Below are positions 60,980 through 64,000 of a stretch of DNA of 64,000 nucleotides, in pieces. A model generated the notes under the pieces. The model made no database searches. It saw only the letters and a program-made list of their open reading frames with translations, and was not told the DNA's origin. Origin of the DNA: Alishewanella metallidurans (lineage in GTDB: Bacteria > Pseudomonadota > Gammaproteobacteria > Enterobacterales > Alteromonadaceae); assembly GCF_036983985.1 (NCBI RefSeq), contig NZ_JALAHQ010000002.1, positions 558,001 to 622,000 of the forward strand, given 5' to 3'. Position numbers and translations under genes: made by a program. Each line of letters opens with the position of its first letter. Position 1 is the stretch's first letter.

Positions 60980-62080
60980 CTACAATAAGTAATGTTTATC
61001 TCTTACCGTCACTCTTTTGTTTATAGCGTCAGGTTCTATTAATACATTGTCATATTTATATATTTCGCTACTGTAACTTAAGGCCACCTTTAACAGTCCA
61101 GTTGTAAATATAAAGACCAAAATTAATGCTCTATTAGAACGTTTAGAAGCAAAAGAAGATGAGTAAATTAAAACATAAAAATAAGGCAATATAAAAATCA
61201 AGGATAATCTATTAATAATAACTTCAAAATTGAAGAAAGTCAGATAAATTAAAACATAAAAAAAACTCATATTAAAAAGTATCGGCTGGGTATTTTTTTC
61301 TTTTAACGTGTTATAAAAGTAAAACATTACCATTAACGAAAACAGCTTTTCAACAAGCCCAATTGAAATTCCATACGGTTTAATATCAATAAAATAGTAT
61401 AAATACCGTGCTTCTAATTGAAAATAATTAGCTACATATTCTACAATTATATCCAACAAAAAATTTGGCAGTAAAAAAAGACCAAAAAACGCTACAGCAA
61501 CAGCTATAATCAATAAATTTTTTCGACTAATCCACTTATTAAAAACAAAAACAACTAGAAATAATAAACTAGAAATATGGAACAGACTAGCTAATAATAT
61601 CCATAAAACAGCCGTGTTCCATTTAATTTTGCCTATTCTTGGTATTGCTTGCATTGCAATAACAATACCTAAAGCATTTCGATATGAATCAATAAATAAT
61701 ATAGGTGCTAACGCCATCAGTAGAAAATAAGCAAGAGAAGGTGATATGCAGTGTATTTTCAACAACCTGTTAAAAAAATAAATAAATATTAAAAAATATA
61801 ATGCTTTAAAGACCTGATAGTTACCATTAAAAACACTCACTAAATTCATTAGAAATGTAAAACCAGGCTCCAAACCCAATGAAGTGTTGTTATACATTTC
61901 AAGATAATTATACCAGTCAGTGCCAATATGACCGCTTAAGCCGTAAAAAGAAAAAAATACAAAACCGCACATTATTCTAGACAAGTGAAAGACTTTTCGC
62001 TTCAGAATAAATTTTTCAATGACAAATATTGCGAAAAATATCAATGAAATTATTATGTATGGTAAGGAGTACTGTATCAA
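60980..62080 (-). CDS. EpsG-family polysaccharide polymerase (Wzy-like)
   Basis: A 366-residue membrane protein with about 10-11 hydrophobic segments and the EpsG pattern near residue 53 (GTDWYNYLEMYN). This family polymerises repeat units in Wzy-dependent pathways. TTG start at 62080, five bases after the upstream stop codon. Very AT-rich, like its neighbours. Only polymerase candidate in the window. Confidence 0.8.
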   Translation of the reverse strand: MIQYSLPYIIISLIFFAIFVIEKFILKRKVFHLSRIMCGFVFFSFYGLSGHIGTDWYNYLEMYNNTSLGLEPGFTFLMNLVSVFNGNYQVFKALYFLIFIYFFNRLLKIHCISPSLAYFLLMALAPILFIDSYRNALGIVIAMQAIPRIGKIKWNTAVLWILLASLFHISSLLFLVVFVFNKWISRKNLLIIAVAVAFFGLFLLPNFLLDIIVEYVANYFQLEARYLYYFIDIKPYGISIGLVEKLFSLMVMFYFYNTLKEKNTQPILFNMSFFYVLIYLTFFNFEVIINRLSLIFILPYFYVLIYSSSFASKRSNRALILVFIFTTGLLKVALSYSSEIYKYDNVLIEPDAINKRVTVRDKHYLL

Positions 62081-62085
62081 TTACA

Positions 62086-63216
62086 TTATTCCAGCAAAAT
62101 GTTATTAAGTTTTGCATCAATATCTGTTGAATAAAATAACTTTAAAGCGCCCTCTTGATAAGTTGTGTAAGCAGCATTTATAGATAAGATCGCTTTTGCA
62201 ATATTCTCTGGAGTTAATTTATCCAACACGATCCCAGAAAAATGTTCATTAGCAAACACTTGCAAGGCTGGTAAGTTATTTGAAATAAACGGTAAACCAA
62301 AAGCTGAGTACTCATATATTTTATTTGGGGCACAGTACAATGTATTTAAGGCCGTATTTAAACTCCCAGCCTTTGCAAAATAAGATAAAAATCCAATATA
62401 AGATGCTTTAGTAATATGAAGATAATCTGGGTATTTAATGAAACCTAAGAAGAGCACTCTATCACTTGCAAATTTACTCTTCAGATATTGTAAACCATCA
62501 CCATCACCCATTAATAAAACCACATACTCTTCAGGCAAAAAGTTAATGGCCTCACAAAGTTCTGACAACCGACGTTCGGGAAAATTAAAAATACCTTGAT
62601 ATAAAATTATTTTTTTACCCTTTAAAGGTTCTAAAATACTTTTAACAAACTCATTTGCTTCAGGAATAAAGTCTATGTTATTAAACGTTTTGTTAGGTAT
62701 CACATCTGGCATTTCTGCTAAGCCAAAATAACTTTGAGTAATTAAACTTCGATTTAATTCACAACTTATGTTTCTCCACGATGATTGCAAAGACTTTTTA
62801 TAGTTTATAGTCGGACTCAACAACCTATACTTAGCCGAAACTTTAAATAATGGCACTTCAAACATATAAGAAATTGCTTTAATCTGGGGAATCAGATGGT
62901 GCAATATAAAAAAATTATCATTACCAAATAACCATAAAGTAACATTAGCTTTATTAAAGTATGTTTTTACTATCTTTGTAACTTTTAATTTATATAACAA
63001 AAAACGAAAAAGTTTGACAGCAAAATTAGCATTAACATTTGAATTAATTACCCGCTGAAATACCACTCCTTTCTCACGCCATTCTGTTAATAAATTTTGA
63101 TTATCACAATCACCAAGGACTATTACTTGATGATTATTATTTACCAAATAATTAATAACAGCCACTATAGGCGGATACTTCTCTATTTTATGAGTAAATG
63201 TAATAATATGAGCCAT
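62086..63216 (-). CDS. Glycosyltransferase-like protein, GT-B fold
   Basis: A 376-residue protein with the second GT-B lobe recognisable: GKKIILYQGIFNFPERRLSELCEAI, LLMGDGDGLQYLK, VLFLGFIKYPDYL, and CAPNKIYEYSAFGLPFISNN (about residue 310). N-terminal lobe is divergent. Donor and acceptor unknown. AT-rich. Confidence 0.75.
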   Translation of the reverse strand: MAHIITFTHKIEKYPPIVAVINYLVNNNHQVIVLGDCDNQNLLTEWREKGVVFQRVINSNVNANFAVKLFRFLLYKLKVTKIVKTYFNKANVTLWLFGNDNFFILHHLIPQIKAISYMFEVPLFKVSAKYRLLSPTINYKKSLQSSWRNISCELNRSLITQSYFGLAEMPDVIPNKTFNNIDFIPEANEFVKSILEPLKGKKIILYQGIFNFPERRLSELCEAINFLPEEYVVLLMGDGDGLQYLKSKFASDRVLFLGFIKYPDYLHITKASYIGFLSYFAKAGSLNTALNTLYCAPNKIYEYSAFGLPFISNNLPALQVFANEHFSGIVLDKLTPENIAKAILSINAAYTTYQEGALKLFYSTDIDAKLNNILLE

Positions 63217-63222
63217 GCTTTA

Positions 63223-64000
63223 TCACTTGAAAAAATAATGCTTTAATCTACGAAAATAAGGTCTACTTTCAAACGAAAAATGAACAGCATCAATTAGCGT
63301 TAGTTTTGTAGATGCCACTCCTTGTAATAGTAATTTTTCTGCTTCCTTTTCTGAATGAAATTCTTTTACATAATTACAACTTAAATTGGCTACTTGCGAG
63401 TATGAATTATAAACATGGCTCAATATAGAATCCATATTTTTCCCTTTTTCTTTAAATGAAGCACTCTTATTCCCGAGATCTCGCCCTACAATATAATTCT
63501 CACTTTCATAAATAAATTTAAAATTATAGTCATAATTAATTGGTGTAAAAGAAAAGTCTAACAATACTGTTGGGCATCCCCTAATTGCAGTCTCTAAAGC
63601 CGACATTCCCATAGAAAAAGAAATATCACACATGTCTATCACTTTTTCTAGCTGAGCGCCTAATAGTGTTCCATGCTTTTCAAAATTGAAATTTTTTATT
63701 GACGCCATTTTATCTTGCAGCTGTCCAAAACCTGGCCCATCGCCAACTATATGAAATATTATTTTATTTTCTTTGGCAAATTTAGACGTTTCAACTTTAT
63801 CTAATACATAATTTAATATGTTTATTTTAAAGTCGTTATCAATTCTACCTAGCCACAAAATATGAAATGAATTAGAGTGTCTAATTACCTCGACAGGTTT
63901 ATCACTAATTATGTCCTTGCTACTTACAAAAACAGGGATTAAGCCACTATGATTAACGCCATAATGTTGGTATAAATTAGCATCCACTTCCCCATCCATT
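63223..64000 (-). CDS. Glycosyltransferase, GT4-like, partial (5' end outside window)
   Basis: At least 258 residues; the frame is open to the window edge, so the true start lies beyond 64000. Visible are the interdomain FHILWLGRIDNDFKINIL, HIVGDGPGFGQL, and DISFSMGMSALETAIRGCPTVLLDF at the donor site, where family members carry the EX7E motif. Part of the AT-rich polysaccharide segment. Confidence 0.75.
   Translation of the reverse strand, partial: MDGEVDANLYQHYGVNHSGLIPVFVSSKDIISDKPVEVIRHSNSFHILWLGRIDNDFKINILNYVLDKVETSKFAKENKIIFHIVGDGPGFGQLQDKMASIKNFNFEKHGTLLGAQLEKVIDMCDISFSMGMSALETAIRGCPTVLLDFSFTPINYDYNFKFIYESENYIVGRDLGNKSASFKEKGKNMDSILSHVYNSYSQVANLSCNYVKEFHSEKEAEKLLLQGVASTKLTLIDAVHFSFESRPYFRRLKHYFFK

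Overview
The window is bacterial chromosome from a gammaproteobacterium. Genus is inferred, not seen: gene content and protein sequences suggest the Alteromonadales, near Rheinheimera, Arsukibacterium or Alishewanella. The strongest pointers are the order ygfB-ubiH-ubiI-gcvTHP beside a 6S RNA-fau-rpiA-serA block, a four-gene gfcABCD (yjbEFGH) cluster, and a large surface polysaccharide locus. No tRNA, rRNA, insertion sequence, prophage or CRISPR array was seen. Nearly all genes after 17 kb are on the minus strand.

Layout. (1) 0-6 kb: small HTH regulator with a membrane protein, secreted histidine phosphatase, PAS-GGDEF diguanylate cyclase, large zinc metalloprotease, and cytochrome b561 behind an FNR-like box. 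(2) 6-17 kb: housekeeping core. This holds the glycine cleavage operon gcvTHP, ubiquinone hydroxylases ubiI and ubiH, ygfB, 6S RNA, fau, rpiA and serA. The usual neighbours pepP and zapA are missing. Two strongly folded non-coding elements sit before rpiA and after serA. (3) 17-19 kb: DUF2750, MAPEG and thymidine kinase. (4) 18.8-22.8 kb: gfcABCD-like exopolysaccharide export cluster. (5) 22.9-29.2 kb: a module of polysaccharide pyruvyl transferase, nitroreductase, asparagine-synthase-like protein and flippase, then a methyltransferase. (6) 29.3-41.1 kb: an abundant-looking, alanine-rich secreted protein with an elaborate leader, preceded on the same strand by a nearly complete type II secretion system in the order G-E-F-H-I-J-K-L-M-C-D. 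(7) 41.2-64 kb: surface polysaccharide genes (glycosyltransferases, nucleotide-sugar enzymes, a PglC-like initiating transferase, an EpsG-like polymerase, AsnB). This region is interrupted near 47.4-50 kb by a DUF559 gene inside palindromic repeats, a beta-CASP nuclease, and an AbiEii remnant. The last 4 kb is clearly AT-rich and the window ends inside a glycosyltransferase gene.

The most interesting idea is that regions 5-7 form one cell-surface assembly island. The secreted protein at 29286-30737 would be a surface-layer (S-layer) subunit, exported by the adjacent dedicated type II system whose secretin is a lipoprotein, and resting on the polysaccharide made by the flanking genes. Aeromonas offers a precedent for an S-layer-specific type II pathway. 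The link here rests on adjacency and sequence character and has not been shown.
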